Below, piece after piece: positions 1-8,577 of a stretch of DNA of 64,000 nt. The position numbers were made by a program, and so were the translations under genes. Position 1 is the first letter of the stretch; each line of letters begins with the position of its first letter. The notes under the pieces were generated by a model. The model made no database searches. It had not been told where the DNA came from and saw only the letters and a list, made by a program, of their open reading frames with translations. The DNA lies in contig OZ257145.1 of the NCBI GenBank assembly GCA_965279315.1, positions 1,240,001-1,304,000 of the forward strand, written 5' to 3'. The stretch comes from JAPWJZ01 sp965279315. GTDB taxonomy: Bacteria; Pseudomonadota; Alphaproteobacteria; Micavibrionales; UBA2020.

Positions 1-2
1 CG

Positions 3-635
3 GCAGGCGAAAGCATCAAGGCTGAATCCGGCGCGATGGTCGCGATGTCGACGAACATCAAGCTGACCGGCAAGGCCGATGGCGGCATCGGCAAGGCGAT
101 CGGCCGCATGTTCTCCGGCGAAAGTTTCTTCATGCAGCAGCTGGAATCGCAAGGCGGCTCCGGCTGGGCGCTGCTGGCGGCATCGACCCCCGGCGAAATC
201 GCGGCGATTGACCTGCATCAGGGCGAACAGCTGTCCGTGCAAAAAGGCGGCTATCTTGCCGCCACCAACGGCATCGAGGTCTCGACCAAGATGCAGGGCC
301 TGTTCAAGGGCATGCTGTCGGGGCAGGGTTTCTTCATCGTGAAAATCGGCGGCGAGGGCACTGTTTTCCTTTCCACCTATGGCTCGATCTATCCGATGGT
401 GCTGGGGCAGGGCGAAGTGGTCCATATCGATAACGGGCACCTGGTCGCATGGGATTCACACATGCCTTATGAAATCGTCAAGGGCGGCTCCGGCTGGATT
501 TCATCGGTGACATCGGGCGAAGGGCTTGGCTGCCGCTTTCAGGGTCCCGGCCGCGTCTGGATCCAGACGCGCAACCCGCAACAGCTTGTCGGCTGGCTCT
601 ATCCCATGTTCCCGCAACGCTCCGGTTCCGGCTAG
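3..635 (+). CDS. AIM24/TIGR00266-family protein, 5'-truncated by the window edge
   Basis: The open frame runs in from the window edge without a start; the first visible in-frame residues (AGESIKAESGAMVAMS) already match the N-terminal part of the AIM24 (TIGR00266) beta-rich family, so the true start lies upstream and the ATG at 36 is probably internal. The visible 210 residues are rich in Gly and short beta-strand-like segments, with the family's repeated GEG/GQGFF-type turns, and end in a Trp-Leu-Tyr-Pro motif near the C-terminus. The family is widespread, named after yeast mitochondrial AIM24, and has no established biochemical activity in bacteria. No signal peptide can be judged because the N-terminus is missing. 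Family assignment fairly sure; function unknown. Confidence 0.75.
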   Translation, partial: AGESIKAESGAMVAMSTNIKLTGKADGGIGKAIGRMFSGESFFMQQLESQGGSGWALLAASTPGEIAAIDLHQGEQLSVQKGGYLAATNGIEVSTKMQGLFKGMLSGQGFFIVKIGGEGTVFLSTYGSIYPMVLGQGEVVHIDNGHLVAWDSHMPYEIVKGGSGWISSVTSGEGLGCRFQGPGRVWIQTRNPQQLVGWLYPMFPQRSGSG

Positions 636-730
636 GCTTTACCATAGCGGCAGCGCGCTGTTTAGCGTTTGATACGGCGGCAACAGCCCACTAGAATTGA
701 TTCAAGGTTTTCAATACAGGGATTTCAGGC

Positions 731-1921
731 ATGCGCTATTTGTTTCTCGTTCTTGCGGTTGTGATGTTTGCCGGTGCTGCGCAGGCGCAGCCGAAAACGG
801 CCGTGCCCGCACTGCCCGCCGCCAGCATTCCCGCCGTGCCTTCCGCGATGGCATCCGATGATGCGCCCGATGTCGCGCCTGCCTCCGTCGCGCCGCTGGC
901 GAACCGCCTGCCGGAACGTGTGACGCGCCCGATGCGCGCGGTCGACCCGATGACGTTGCGCGCCGAAGGCGGCACGATCCGCCTCTGGGGCATCAAGCCC
1001 GCACAGAGCGCCGAGACGCCGCTTGAACTGAAAGCGCTCGACCTGATGGACGGGCTCATTCAGGAACAGCAGGTCAATTGCCGCATCATGGGCGGCTCGA
1101 TGCTGGAAATGACCGCGCGCTGCTCCACAGCCACCAACCAGGACCTTGCGCTGGAACTGTTGAAAAACGGTTTCGTCGTCGTTGACCGCCGCCAGACCTA
1201 TAACACCGTCTTCGCAACCGCGTATGAAAAGGAACAGGAATCGGCGCGCGTCGCGGGCAAGGGCGTCTGGGCGCTGGTGAAGGAAGACATGAACCAGACC
1301 GATTCACGCGGGCTGCCGCGCTGGCTGGAACCCTATATGTCGGTGCTGCTGCCGCTCGCGCTGATCTTTGGCCCGTTCGGCGGTTTGCTGATCGTCGGCC
1401 TTGTGATGTGGTACTGGCTCAGCCGCATGGCCTCGCTGCAGGAAAAAGAAGCGGAGCAGACCAGTCGCAAGGAAGCGATGCTGCAAAGCCGCGAGCGCCA
1501 CGTGCTGATTTCCACGCTGGAAGGCGAGCTGATGGAAAACAAGAACAAGATCGAAGCCTTCCTTGTCATCTACGGCGACATGCTGCGCGGCCTTCAGGAT
1601 GCGAACGAAGTGCCGAAATACCAGCAGGGCGGCGATATCGTGCAAAAACACCCGACCTTTGGCCGCGCCGTGTTCGAGGCGAACGTGAACAAGCTCTCCC
1701 TTCTCGACATCAAGCTGGCGGGGCAAATCTCCAAACTGTATTCCGCGATGCCCAAGGATCAGGAATACATCAACCTTGAACCGACCGTGCCGCTGGAAAC
1801 CGCCGTGAAGCTGGTGCAGAAAGTTTTGAAGGAAGCCGAAATGCTGATCGACCCGCTGACCAACGTCATCAACGGCCTTGCAACGGCTGTCACGCAGAAA
1901 AAAACCGGCGCAGCTGCGTAA
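731..1921 (+). CDS. Secreted/membrane-anchored protein with SNase-like domain and coiled coil
   Basis: A 396-residue protein. Residues 1-19 form a signal peptide ending AQA. A Pro/Ala-rich stretch follows to about residue 70. Residues ~75-185 resemble a staphylococcal-nuclease-like (TNase) fold: an IRLWGIKP strand, a long helix, and a C-terminal AGKGVWALV, which is typical of SNase domains. The catalytic Arg/Asp/Glu set is not obvious, so this may be a non-catalytic version. A strong hydrophobic segment (about 203-232) should span the membrane, followed by a charged helical region (about 233-290) likely to form a coiled coil. The start is chosen for the signal peptide directly after ATG. It stands alone between an AIM24-family gene and a convergent NYN gene and is closed by a terminator. 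Molecular role unknown. Confidence 0.65.
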   Translation: MRYLFLVLAVVMFAGAAQAQPKTAVPALPAASIPAVPSAMASDDAPDVAPASVAPLANRLPERVTRPMRAVDPMTLRAEGGTIRLWGIKPAQSAETPLELKALDLMDGLIQEQQVNCRIMGGSMLEMTARCSTATNQDLALELLKNGFVVVDRRQTYNTVFATAYEKEQESARVAGKGVWALVKEDMNQTDSRGLPRWLEPYMSVLLPLALIFGPFGGLLIVGLVMWYWLSRMASLQEKEAEQTSRKEAMLQSRERHVLISTLEGELMENKNKIEAFLVIYGDMLRGLQDANEVPKYQQGGDIVQKHPTFGRAVFEANVNKLSLLDIKLAGQISKLYSAMPKDQEYINLEPTVPLETAVKLVQKVLKEAEMLIDPLTNVINGLATAVTQKKTGAAA

Positions 1922-1940
1922 GCAGCACGCTTCACAAAAT

Positions 1941-1976
1941 AAAAAAAGGCCCCGGGGTTTCCGGGGCCTTTTTTTT
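1941..1976. terminator. Bidirectional intrinsic terminator
   Basis: A GC-rich hairpin (GGCCCCGG / CCGGGGCC with a small loop) is preceded by a run of A and followed by a run of T. It sits between the convergent SNase-like gene and the NYN gene and can serve both strands. Confidence 0.85.
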
Positions 1977-1986
1977 AATGCCGCTG

Positions 1987-2625
1987 TTACGCGCGGATCT
2001 TGCTGGTGACGGTGGCTTCGGGTGCCGTTTCGGTATTGGCCATCGCCGGCTGCGCAGGGCGTTCGCCCGCTGCGCGCTCGATATGCGCCATCAGGTCCAC
2101 GAGATCAACAAAGTGATCCGCCTGGCGGCGCAGTTCATCGGCCACCATCGGGGGCGATGTGCGTATCGTCGACACGACCGTCGTGCGCACGCCTTTGCGC
2201 TGCACCGATTCCAGCAGGCGGCGGAAATCGCCGTCGCCCGAGAACAGGACGATATGATCGACATGGTCGGCCAGTTCCATCATGTCGATGGCAAGCTCGA
2301 TATCCATATTGCCCTTGACCTTGCGGCGGCCGGTGGCATCCGTGAATTCTTTCGCGGGCTTGGTCACCATGGTGTAGCCATTGTAATCCAGCCAGTCGAT
2401 CAGGGGGCGGATGGGTGAATATTCCTGGTCTTCCATCAGGGCCGTATAATAGAACGCGCGTACAAGACGGCTTTGGCCGGAGATGTAGGTGAGCAGGCGT
2501 TTGTAATCGATATCAAAGGTCAGGCTTTTCGCGGCTGCATACAAATTTGCGCCGTCGATGAATACAGCCAGCTTTTCTTCTTTATAGAAAAAATTGAAAT
2601 TTTGCGAATTGCCGTTCGTTTTCAA
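1987..2625 (-). CDS. NYN-domain (LabA/DUF88-like) putative ribonuclease
   Basis: A 212-residue protein of the NYN/PIN-like LabA (DUF88) family, predicted metal-dependent RNases. Key acidic positions are visible: the Asp in VFIDGANLY near the N-terminus, the Asp/Glu of MDIELAIDMM in the middle, and the Asp pair of LFSGDGDF, followed by the family's conserved V-basic-ADEL helix. The tail after about residue 190 is Ala/Glu-rich and probably disordered. The start is taken as the TTG at 2625 because a GGGGAG ribosome-binding site lies seven bases upstream; an in-frame TTG at 2640 falls on the other side of that site. It is divergent from rpoZ with its own promoter-like sequence. The natural substrate is not deducible. 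Confidence 0.75.
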   Translation of the reverse strand: MKTNGNSQNFNFFYKEEKLAVFIDGANLYAAAKSLTFDIDYKRLLTYISGQSRLVRAFYYTALMEDQEYSPIRPLIDWLDYNGYTMVTKPAKEFTDATGRRKVKGNMDIELAIDMMELADHVDHIVLFSGDGDFRRLLESVQRKGVRTTVVSTIRTSPPMVADELRRQADHFVDLVDLMAHIERAAGERPAQPAMANTETAPEATVTSKIRA

Positions 2626-2655
2626 GATATTGCTCCCCAAGTGATATGGACGGGC

Positions 2656-2684
2656 TTTTTAAACCCGAAATTTGCCATTGTCAA
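2656..2684 (-). promoter_or_regulatory. Candidate sigma-70-type promoter of the NYN gene
   Basis: On the minus strand TTGACA (2679-2684) is followed after 17 bases by TAAAAA (2656-2661), about 30 bases ahead of the TTG start. The -35 is consensus and the -10 is weak. Confidence 0.4.
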
Positions 2685-2859
2685 TAATAGTACTATCTGC
2701 CCCGGGACCGGCTCGCTGGAATGCGCCACAGATGAAGCGTGGCGGGAGGCGCGGTCGAGGGTTTTATAGCCTAAACTGGTTGACATTGTCAAGCTGTTTT
2801 ATTAAAAATGAAACATAAGCTGAATACGCGCATAGTCAAGCAAACGGGCGTGATTCCAG

Positions 2860-2889
2860 TTGCAAATGAACAGGCAAGGTTGTTATAAC
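2860..2889 (+). promoter_or_regulatory. Candidate rpoZ promoter
   Basis: TTGCAA (2860-2865), an 18-base spacer and TATAAC (2884-2889) lie about 40 bases before the rpoZ start. The -10 is embedded in the 12-base palindrome TTGTTATAACAA, which could be an operator. Confidence 0.45.
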
Positions 2890-2927
2890 AAACCCCTGTT
2901 TTAGAAGTTATTTAAAGGTATAGCACC

Positions 2928-3398
2928 ATGGCACGCGTCACAGTCGAAGACTGCATCCTGAAAGTTCCCAACAGATTCGAGCTGGTGCTTGTCTCTTCCC
3001 AGCGCGCCCGCGAGATCAATGCCGGCGCTGCCCTGCTGGTCGACCGCGACAACGACAAAAACCCCGTCATCTCGCTCCGCGAAATCGCCGACACAGATAT
3101 GTCGCTCGATGCGCTGCGCGAAAGCCTGATCAAGAACCACCAGAAGGTGATCGAGGTCGAGGAAGAAGGCGAAGACATCATCGACGTGATGGAAGGCGAA
3201 GCGGAATGGGCGGCAGTCGCCAACCAGGCTGTCGAAGGCGAAGCTGAAACCGCTGGCATGCATGAAGACACCGGCGAAGATGCGACTGAAGAAGCAGCCG
3301 CCGAGACGGATGCTGACGCCGAAGGCGACGAAGAACTCGAAATTCCGGCTGGTGAATTCGATGCCGGCGACCTGGGCGGCGAGGACGAGAGCAACTGA
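2928..3398 (+). CDS. rpoZ: DNA-directed RNA polymerase omega subunit with long acidic tail
   Basis: Omega helps fold and stabilise beta' in RNA polymerase and in many proteobacteria helps bind ppGpp. Residues 1-78 carry the omega signature: MARVTVEDCI at the start, the helix with LVLVSSQRAREI, and the VISLREIAD strand/helix. The protein is 156 residues, longer than the usual 80-130, because of a C-terminal half (about 80-156) that is almost entirely Glu/Asp/Ala/Gly. Adjacency to the ppGpp synthetase gene rsh is the usual alphaproteobacterial arrangement, but here a terminator separates them. An AAGG site precedes the ATG. Confidence 0.93.
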   Translation: MARVTVEDCILKVPNRFELVLVSSQRAREINAGAALLVDRDNDKNPVISLREIADTDMSLDALRESLIKNHQKVIEVEEEGEDIIDVMEGEAEWAAVANQAVEGEAETAGMHEDTGEDATEEAAAETDADAEGDEELEIPAGEFDAGDLGGEDESN

Positions 3399-3421
3399 TC
3401 GCCAAACCCCTGTTAAAATTT

Positions 3422-3459
3422 AAAAAGCCGCCTATAATTAAACCCTTAGGCGGCTTTTT
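3422..3459 (+). terminator. Intrinsic terminator after rpoZ
   Basis: Hairpin AGCCGCCT / AGGCGGCT flanked by A5 and T5 in the gap between rpoZ and rsh. Because rsh starts 25 bases later, it may act as an attenuator rather than a full stop. Confidence 0.8.
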
Positions 3460-3483
3460 GCTGCCTGAAAAAAGGGTGCTGAT

Positions 3484-5658
3484 TTGATACGCCAATACGA
3501 ACTCATCGAACTGGTCAAGGCTTACGATCCCGGCATGGACGAAGACATCGTCAACCGGGCCTATGTCTATGCAATGAAAATGCATGGCTCGCAGACGCGC
3601 GCGTCGGGCGACCTGTATTTCTCCCATCCGCTCGAGGTTGCGGGCATCCTCACCGAAATGAAGATGGACACGGCGTCCGTCTGCACCGCGCTGCTGCATG
3701 ACACGGTCGAGGACACCGAGGCCACCATCGAGGAAATCCACAAGCTGTTCGGCGAGGAAATCGCCAAGCTTGTCGATGGCGTGACGAAACTGTCGAAAAT
3801 CGAATTCCAGTCGGCGCAGGAAAAACAGGCGGAAAACTTCCGCAAGCTTGTGCTGGCGATGTCCGAAGACATCCGCGTGCTGCTGGTGAAGCTCTCCGAC
3901 CGCCTGCACAACATGCGCACGTTGTTCCACATCCCGAAGCCGGAAAAGCGCAAGCGAATCGCAGTCGAGACGATCGAGATTTACGCGCCGCTGGCGGAGC
4001 GCATCGGTATCCACAAGATCAAGGAAGAGCTGGAAGACCTGAGCTTTGCCGAAATCAACGGCGAAGCGCGCGACAGCATCAAGACGCGCCTGAATTTCCT
4101 GCGCGCCGAGGGCGGCGAGGCCGTCGTTGGCCGCATCATCGAGGAACTGCTGAAACGCCTGAAGGAAGCGGGGCTGGAGGCCGATGTTTACGGCCGCGAA
4201 AAGACGCCCTATTCCATCTGGAAGAAAATGCAGCGCAAGAACATCAGCTTCGAGCAGCTGTCCGACATCATGGCGTTCCGCATCCAGGTCGCCAACGTGT
4301 CCGAATGCTATCACGCGCTCGGCATCATTCATGGCCTATACCCGACCGTGCCGGGCCGGTTCAAGGATTACATTTCGCTGGCGAAACCGAACGGCTACCG
4401 CTCGCTGCACACGACCGTCATCGGCCCCGAAAACCACCGCATCGAGGTGCAGATCCGCACCCCCGACATGCACGAGGAAGCCGAGCTTGGCGTTGCCGCC
4501 CACTGGTCGTACAAACAGGGCGACGGCGGCAAGAGCAAGGAAGGCCGCCAGTTCCGCTGGCTGCGCGAATTGATGGATATCGTCGAGCACGCGCAAAAGC
4601 CCGAAGAATTCCTCGAAAATACCAAGCTTGAATTGTATCAGGACCAGGTGTTCTGCTTCACGCCGAACGGCGACCTGATCGCGCTGCCGCGCGGCGCGAC
4701 GCCGGTCGACTTTGCCTATGCCGTGCACTCCGACCTTGGCGACAAGACGGTGGGCGCGAAGGTCAACGGGCGCATCGTGCCGCTCAATACGGCGCTCGGC
4801 AATGGCGACCAGATCGAGATCACGACATCGAAAAGCCAGACGCCCAGCCCCAACTGGGAACGCTTCGTCGTCACCGGCAAGGCGAAATCCCGCATCCGCC
4901 GCTTCATGCGTATGCAGCAGCGCGACGAATATATGGACCTCGGCAAAAAGATGCTGGAAAAGGTGCTGAAGCAGGAAGGCTATGATTTCAACGAACGCGA
5001 TTTCAGCGGCGAGATTTATCGCCAGTTCAAGACCGAGAATATCGAAGACCTGCTGACGGGCGTCGGTTCCGGCAATGTCGCCGCGCGCGAAGTTTTCTAT
5101 GCGCTGCATCCTGCGCAAAAGCCCAGCAACCTTGGGCCGCCGCCGATACAGCTGCAGAATTACGTCGTGCCGGAAAAGAAAACCCATCAGAAGGGCAAGG
5201 CGCCGCCGATGCCCATCAAGGGCCTCATCCCCGGCATGGCGCTGCATTTCGCGCGTTGCTGCCACCCGCTGCCGGGCGACCGCATCGTCGGCATCGTGAC
5301 GACAGGCAAGGGCGTGACCATCCACACGATCGATTGCGACACGCTGGAATCATTTGCCGACACCCCCGAACGCTGGCTGGATGTGTCATGGGAAGACGGC
5401 GAAGACACGCCGGAATCGCATGTCGGCCGCCTGCTCATCACAATAGCCAATGAACCGGGTGCGCTTGGCACATTGTCTACCGTCATCGGCAAAAACGGCG
5501 GCAATATCACCAATCTTAAAATCACCAACCGGTCCATGGATTTCTGGGACATGATCATCGACGTCTGGGTGCGCGATACGCGCCATTTGTCCGATATCAT
5601 TGCGGCATTGCGCGGCACGCCCGAAATCACGACCGTCAACCGCGCGCGGAGCCGCTGA
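3484..5658 (+). CDS. rsh: Bifunctional (p)ppGpp synthetase/hydrolase, RelA/SpoT homologue
   Basis: A 724-residue long RSH enzyme that makes and degrades the alarmone (p)ppGpp. Domain order: HD hydrolase (about 30-180, with an intact LLHDTVEDT metal motif and a downstream SDRLHNMRT), synthetase (about 230-350, with GYRSLHT), TGS (about 385-445), a linker with the conserved Cys pair RCCHPLPGD, and a C-terminal ACT domain (about 645-720). The synthetase loop reads RFKDYI, i.e. the basic RXKD version typical of bifunctional enzymes rather than the acidic EXDD of monofunctional RelA. The start is a TTG with an AGGG-type site upstream; no better start exists. It is followed after one base by acpS; the pdxJ gene common at this junction in related bacteria is absent. 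Confidence 0.94.
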   Translation: MIRQYELIELVKAYDPGMDEDIVNRAYVYAMKMHGSQTRASGDLYFSHPLEVAGILTEMKMDTASVCTALLHDTVEDTEATIEEIHKLFGEEIAKLVDGVTKLSKIEFQSAQEKQAENFRKLVLAMSEDIRVLLVKLSDRLHNMRTLFHIPKPEKRKRIAVETIEIYAPLAERIGIHKIKEELEDLSFAEINGEARDSIKTRLNFLRAEGGEAVVGRIIEELLKRLKEAGLEADVYGREKTPYSIWKKMQRKNISFEQLSDIMAFRIQVANVSECYHALGIIHGLYPTVPGRFKDYISLAKPNGYRSLHTTVIGPENHRIEVQIRTPDMHEEAELGVAAHWSYKQGDGGKSKEGRQFRWLRELMDIVEHAQKPEEFLENTKLELYQDQVFCFTPNGDLIALPRGATPVDFAYAVHSDLGDKTVGAKVNGRIVPLNTALGNGDQIEITTSKSQTPSPNWERFVVTGKAKSRIRRFMRMQQRDEYMDLGKKMLEKVLKQEGYDFNERDFSGEIYRQFKTENIEDLLTGVGSGNVAAREVFYALHPAQKPSNLGPPPIQLQNYVVPEKKTHQKGKAPPMPIKGLIPGMALHFARCCHPLPGDRIVGIVTTGKGVTIHTIDCDTLESFADTPERWLDVSWEDGEDTPESHVGRLLITIANEPGALGTLSTVIGKNGGNITNLKITNRSMDFWDMIIDVWVRDTRHLSDIIAALRGTPEITTVNRARSR

Positions 5659-5659
5659 C

Positions 5660-6070
5660 ATGATCCTCGGCATCGGCACCGACATCGCCAGCATCGACCG
5701 TATCGCCCGCGTGCTGGGCGACCATGGCGACCGTTTCACCGCGCGCTGTTTCGCGCCCGAAGAACGCGCACGGGTTGAAAAGAACGCCGATGAAAAATCC
5801 CGCGCTTCCGGCTATGCGAAACGCTGGGCGGCGAAGGAAGCCTGCGCAAAGGCGCTGGGGCTCGGCATCCGCGAACAGATTTACCTCAAGGACATCGCCG
5901 TCGTGAATGACGACGCGGGACGCCCGTCTTTGGCGCTTGCGGGCGGCGCGAAAACACGGCTGAGCGAACTGACGCCCGCAGGCATGACGCCCCGCATCGA
6001 CGTCTCGCTCAGCGACGACGGCGGCATGGCGCTCGCCTTCGTCGTCATCTCCGCAGGAGATGCCGCATGA
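5660..6070 (+). CDS. acpS: Holo-[acyl-carrier-protein] synthase
   Basis: AcpS transfers 4'-phosphopantetheine from CoA to the serine of apo-ACP, activating fatty-acid synthesis. The 136-residue protein starts MILGIGTDIASIDRI, the family hallmark with the Mg-binding Asp, and contains the second hallmark RWAAKEACAKALG with the conserved Glu/Lys. The start ATG lies one base after the rsh stop, so translation is probably coupled; longer in-frame versions would run back into rsh. The 3' end overlaps lepB (ATGA). Confidence 0.95.
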   Translation: MILGIGTDIASIDRIARVLGDHGDRFTARCFAPEERARVEKNADEKSRASGYAKRWAAKEACAKALGLGIREQIYLKDIAVVNDDAGRPSLALAGGAKTRLSELTPAGMTPRIDVSLSDDGGMALAFVVISAGDAA

Positions 6071-6930
6071 ACACCAATCAGGACAAAAAACAAATGGAAC
6101 AGGAAAACGCGGCCGACATCACCGTGCCCGTCGATGAAACGGCCAAGAAGCCGAAAGAAAAAGATGACGCGGTCGAGCTTTTGAAGGCGATGGCCTTTGC
6201 CGCCGCCATCGCGCTCATCATACGTTCTTTCCTGTTCGAGCCGTTCAACATCCCGTCGGGATCGATGTTCCCGTCGCTGCTGGTCGGCGATTACCTGTTC
6301 GTCAAAAAATGGACCTATGGTTACAGCCAGTATTCCTTCCCGCTTGACGCCATCCCTATGCAGGGGCGCGTGATGGAAGGCATCCCTTCGCGCGGCGACG
6401 TGATCGTGTTCCGCCAGCCGAAACGCGAAGGCGTCGATTACATCAAGCGCATCATCGGCCTGCCGGGTGACAAGATACAGGTGACTGAAGGCCGCCTGTA
6501 TATCAACGGCACGATGGTGCCGCGCCAGAACGAAGGCACGGAAACCTATGACACCGAAGGCCGCCCGTTCCAGTTCACGCGCTATATCGAGACGCTGCCG
6601 AACGGCGTGAAGCATTACATCTATGAAATTTCCGACCATGAATCGCTCGACAACACGCCCGAATTCACCGTGCCGGAAAAACATTATTTCATGATGGGCG
6701 ACAACCGCGACCAGTCGCTCGACAGCCGCGTTGAAAATGAACTGGGGCCCGTGCCCGCCCGCAACCTGATCGGCCCCGCCGCGATGATTTTCTTCTCGAC
6801 CGAAGGCATCGGCGACAAATGCGTCTACACAGGCGTGTTCGCCGCCATACAGGGCACGGGCTGCAAGGCTGTTGAATACGTCAAGGCCATCCGTTATGGC
6901 CGGATCTTCAAAAGTGTCGGCTCCCTCTGA
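6067..6930 (+). CDS. lepB: Signal peptidase I
   Basis: LepB removes signal peptides from exported proteins at the outer face of the inner membrane. The protein has 287 residues: a cytosolic charged N-terminus (1-35), one membrane segment (about 36-56), then the periplasmic catalytic domain. The catalytic Ser is in PSGSMFPSL (about S66) and the general-base Lys in YIKRIIGLPGD (about K127). The third family box, GDNRDQSLDSR, is intact. It sits in the classical acpS-lepB-rnc-era run, overlapping acpS by four bases and rnc by 35 bases. Confidence 0.95.
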   Translation: MNTNQDKKQMEQENAADITVPVDETAKKPKEKDDAVELLKAMAFAAAIALIIRSFLFEPFNIPSGSMFPSLLVGDYLFVKKWTYGYSQYSFPLDAIPMQGRVMEGIPSRGDVIVFRQPKREGVDYIKRIIGLPGDKIQVTEGRLYINGTMVPRQNEGTETYDTEGRPFQFTRYIETLPNGVKHYIYEISDHESLDNTPEFTVPEKHYFMMGDNRDQSLDSRVENELGPVPARNLIGPAAMIFFSTEGIGDKCVYTGVFAAIQGTGCKAVEYVKAIRYGRIFKSVGSL

Positions 6931-7606
6931 CAAGCAATCCGCCCTGGAGGCGGAAATCGGCTACAAGTTCACGCACAGCATTTTGCTGGACATGGCGTTG
7001 ACGCATTCCAGCCTGCCGAAAAGCCAGCACAATAACGAGCGCCTTGAATTTTTGGGCGACCGCGTGCTGGGCCTTGCCATAGCCGAACTGCTCTACATGA
7101 CCTTCCCGAATGAACGCGAAGGCGACCTTGCGAAACGCCTGACCGCCGTCGTGCAGCAGGCGGCGCTGGCGGAAGTGGCGGAAGGTCTCGGACTCAGCAA
7201 TTACGTGCGCCTGTCGGTCGGCGAAATAAAAGCCGGCGGCAGCAAGAAAGACGCTATTATGTCTGACGCGGTGGAGGCGCTGATTGGCGCGATCTATCTC
7301 GATGGCGGCTACGAAGCCGCCTGCCGTTTCGTGCGCGCGCGGTGGGAGCCGATGCTGGCGACATTTAACGTGCCGCCGGAAGACGCGAAGACAAGGCTGC
7401 AGGAATGGGCGCAGAGCCGCGGCCTGCCCCTGCCCGAATATGTCGTGATTGCGCGCGCGGGCGAAGACCACAAGCCGCAATTCGATGTGGAGGTGCGCGT
7501 CAACGGGCTAGAGTCCCTGACCGGCAGCTCCACCTCCAAACGCGGCGCGGAAAAAGCAGCGGCGGCAAAAATGCTGGCGCGTATCGATGCAGGGACAAAT
7601 CCATGA
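6896..7606 (+). CDS. rnc: Ribonuclease III
   Basis: RNase III cleaves double-stranded RNA, including rRNA precursors. The 236-residue protein has the catalytic domain (about 10-155) with the signature NERLEFLGDRVL and the second acidic cluster DAVEALIGAIYLDGG, then a double-stranded-RNA-binding domain (about 160-230) ending in the typical KRGAEKAAA helix. The start is placed at the ATG at 6896 (MAGSSKV); an in-frame ATG at 6872 lies deeper inside lepB. It overlaps era through ATGA. Confidence 0.95.
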   Translation: MAGSSKVSAPSDKQSALEAEIGYKFTHSILLDMALTHSSLPKSQHNNERLEFLGDRVLGLAIAELLYMTFPNEREGDLAKRLTAVVQQAALAEVAEGLGLSNYVRLSVGEIKAGGSKKDAIMSDAVEALIGAIYLDGGYEAACRFVRARWEPMLATFNVPPEDAKTRLQEWAQSRGLPLPEYVVIARAGEDHKPQFDVEVRVNGLESLTGSSTSKRGAEKAAAAKMLARIDAGTNP

Positions 7607-8508
7607 CTGAAAAAACACGGCGCTGCGGCTATGTGGGCGTCATCGGCGCGCCCAATGCCGGCAAATCGACACTCGTGAACCAATTGGTGGGCGCGAAGGT
7701 TTCCATCGTCAGCCCGAAGGTGCAGACAACACGGACGCGCGTGATGGGCATCGTCAACCGCAATGAAACGCAGTTGATCTTCGTCGATACGCCCGGCATT
7801 TTCGCGCCGCAACGCCGTCTTGAAAAGGCGATGGTGGCCGCCGCATGGGCGGGCGCGAAGGATGCGGAAATCGTCGCGGTGCTGATGGATGTCGGTCACG
7901 GCCACATCAATCCTGAAACAAAGGCGATCATCCAGAAACTGCAGGACACGAAACGCAAGGCCGTCGCCGTCCTCAACAAAATCGACCTATTGAAAAAAGA
8001 ACGGCTGCTGGCGCTGGCGACCGAAATCAACGCAACCGGAGTCTTTACCGATATCTTCATGATTTCCGCGCTGAAAGGGGACGGCGTCGAAAAGCTGCTG
8101 CAGGAATTTGCCAGCCGGTTGCCGGAAGGGCCGTGGATGTTCTCCGAAGACCAGATATCGGACATGCCGATGCGCCTGCTGGCGGCGGAAATCACGCGCG
8201 AGAAAATCTTCCTGCAGCTGGGCGACGAGCTGCCGTATTCCGCGACGGTCGAAAGCGACAAGTGGGAAGAGTTCAAGGACGGGTCGGTGAAAATCTCCCA
8301 GACCATTTACGTCATGCGCGACACGCAGAAGGCGATCTTCCTCGGCAAAGGCGGTACGCGCATCAAGGCGCTGGGGGCGGCGGCGCGCAAGGAACTGGAA
8401 GAAATCCTCGACCGCCGCGTGCATTTGTCGCTGTTCGTGAAGGTGCGTGAAAAGTGGACGGACGACCCGGAACGCTATCGCGACTGGGGTCTCGACTTTA
8501 ACTCCTGA
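7603..8508 (+). CDS. era: GTPase Era, 30S ribosome assembly
   Basis: Era is an essential GTPase binding the 3' end of 16S rRNA during small-subunit maturation. The 301-residue protein contains the G1 loop GAPNAGKST, the switch region with VQTTRTRV, G3 DTPG, G4 NKID, and the C-terminal KH domain with GKGGTRIKALG. The order rnc-era is canonical. In many relatives recO follows; here the next gene is an unrelated ankyrin gene after 69 bases. Confidence 0.95.
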   Translation: MTEKTRRCGYVGVIGAPNAGKSTLVNQLVGAKVSIVSPKVQTTRTRVMGIVNRNETQLIFVDTPGIFAPQRRLEKAMVAAAWAGAKDAEIVAVLMDVGHGHINPETKAIIQKLQDTKRKAVAVLNKIDLLKKERLLALATEINATGVFTDIFMISALKGDGVEKLLQEFASRLPEGPWMFSEDQISDMPMRLLAAEITREKIFLQLGDELPYSATVESDKWEEFKDGSVKISQTIYVMRDTQKAIFLGKGGTRIKALGAAARKELEEILDRRVHLSLFVKVREKWTDDPERYRDWGLDFNS

Positions 8509-8542
8509 TTTCTTTGCATTTTTTCCATCCGGCTTGAAAATC

Positions 8543-8569
8543 TTGACTTGATTATGGTAATCATATAAA
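8543..8569 (+). promoter_or_regulatory. Candidate promoter placing the ankyrin start near the transcript 5' end
   Basis: TTGACT (8543-8548), a 15-base spacer and TATAAA (8564-8569) end only eight bases before the ATG at 8578, and no Shine-Dalgarno-like sequence lies between. If real, the mRNA would be leaderless. The spacer is shorter than ideal. Confidence 0.4.
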
Positions 8570-8577
8570 ACACTTAT

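Larger units (their letters stand above)
2626..2927. other. Divergent intergenic region between the NYN gene and rpoZ
   Basis: About 300 bases of clearly more AT-rich sequence than the flanking genes, with promoter-like elements for both directions. An additional consensus TTGACA at 2780-2785 lacks a convincing -10 at the right distance. No open frame or structural RNA is evident. Confidence 0.5.

Noticed and set aside
2780..2808. TTGACA upstream of rpoZ as the main promoter
   Set aside because: No matching -10 at 16-18 bases; the TTGCAA/TATAAC pair nearer to the gene fits better.
3178..4332. 384-codon minus-strand frame across rpoZ and rsh
   Set aside because: Covers two certain genes in antisense; no plausible start region or motifs.
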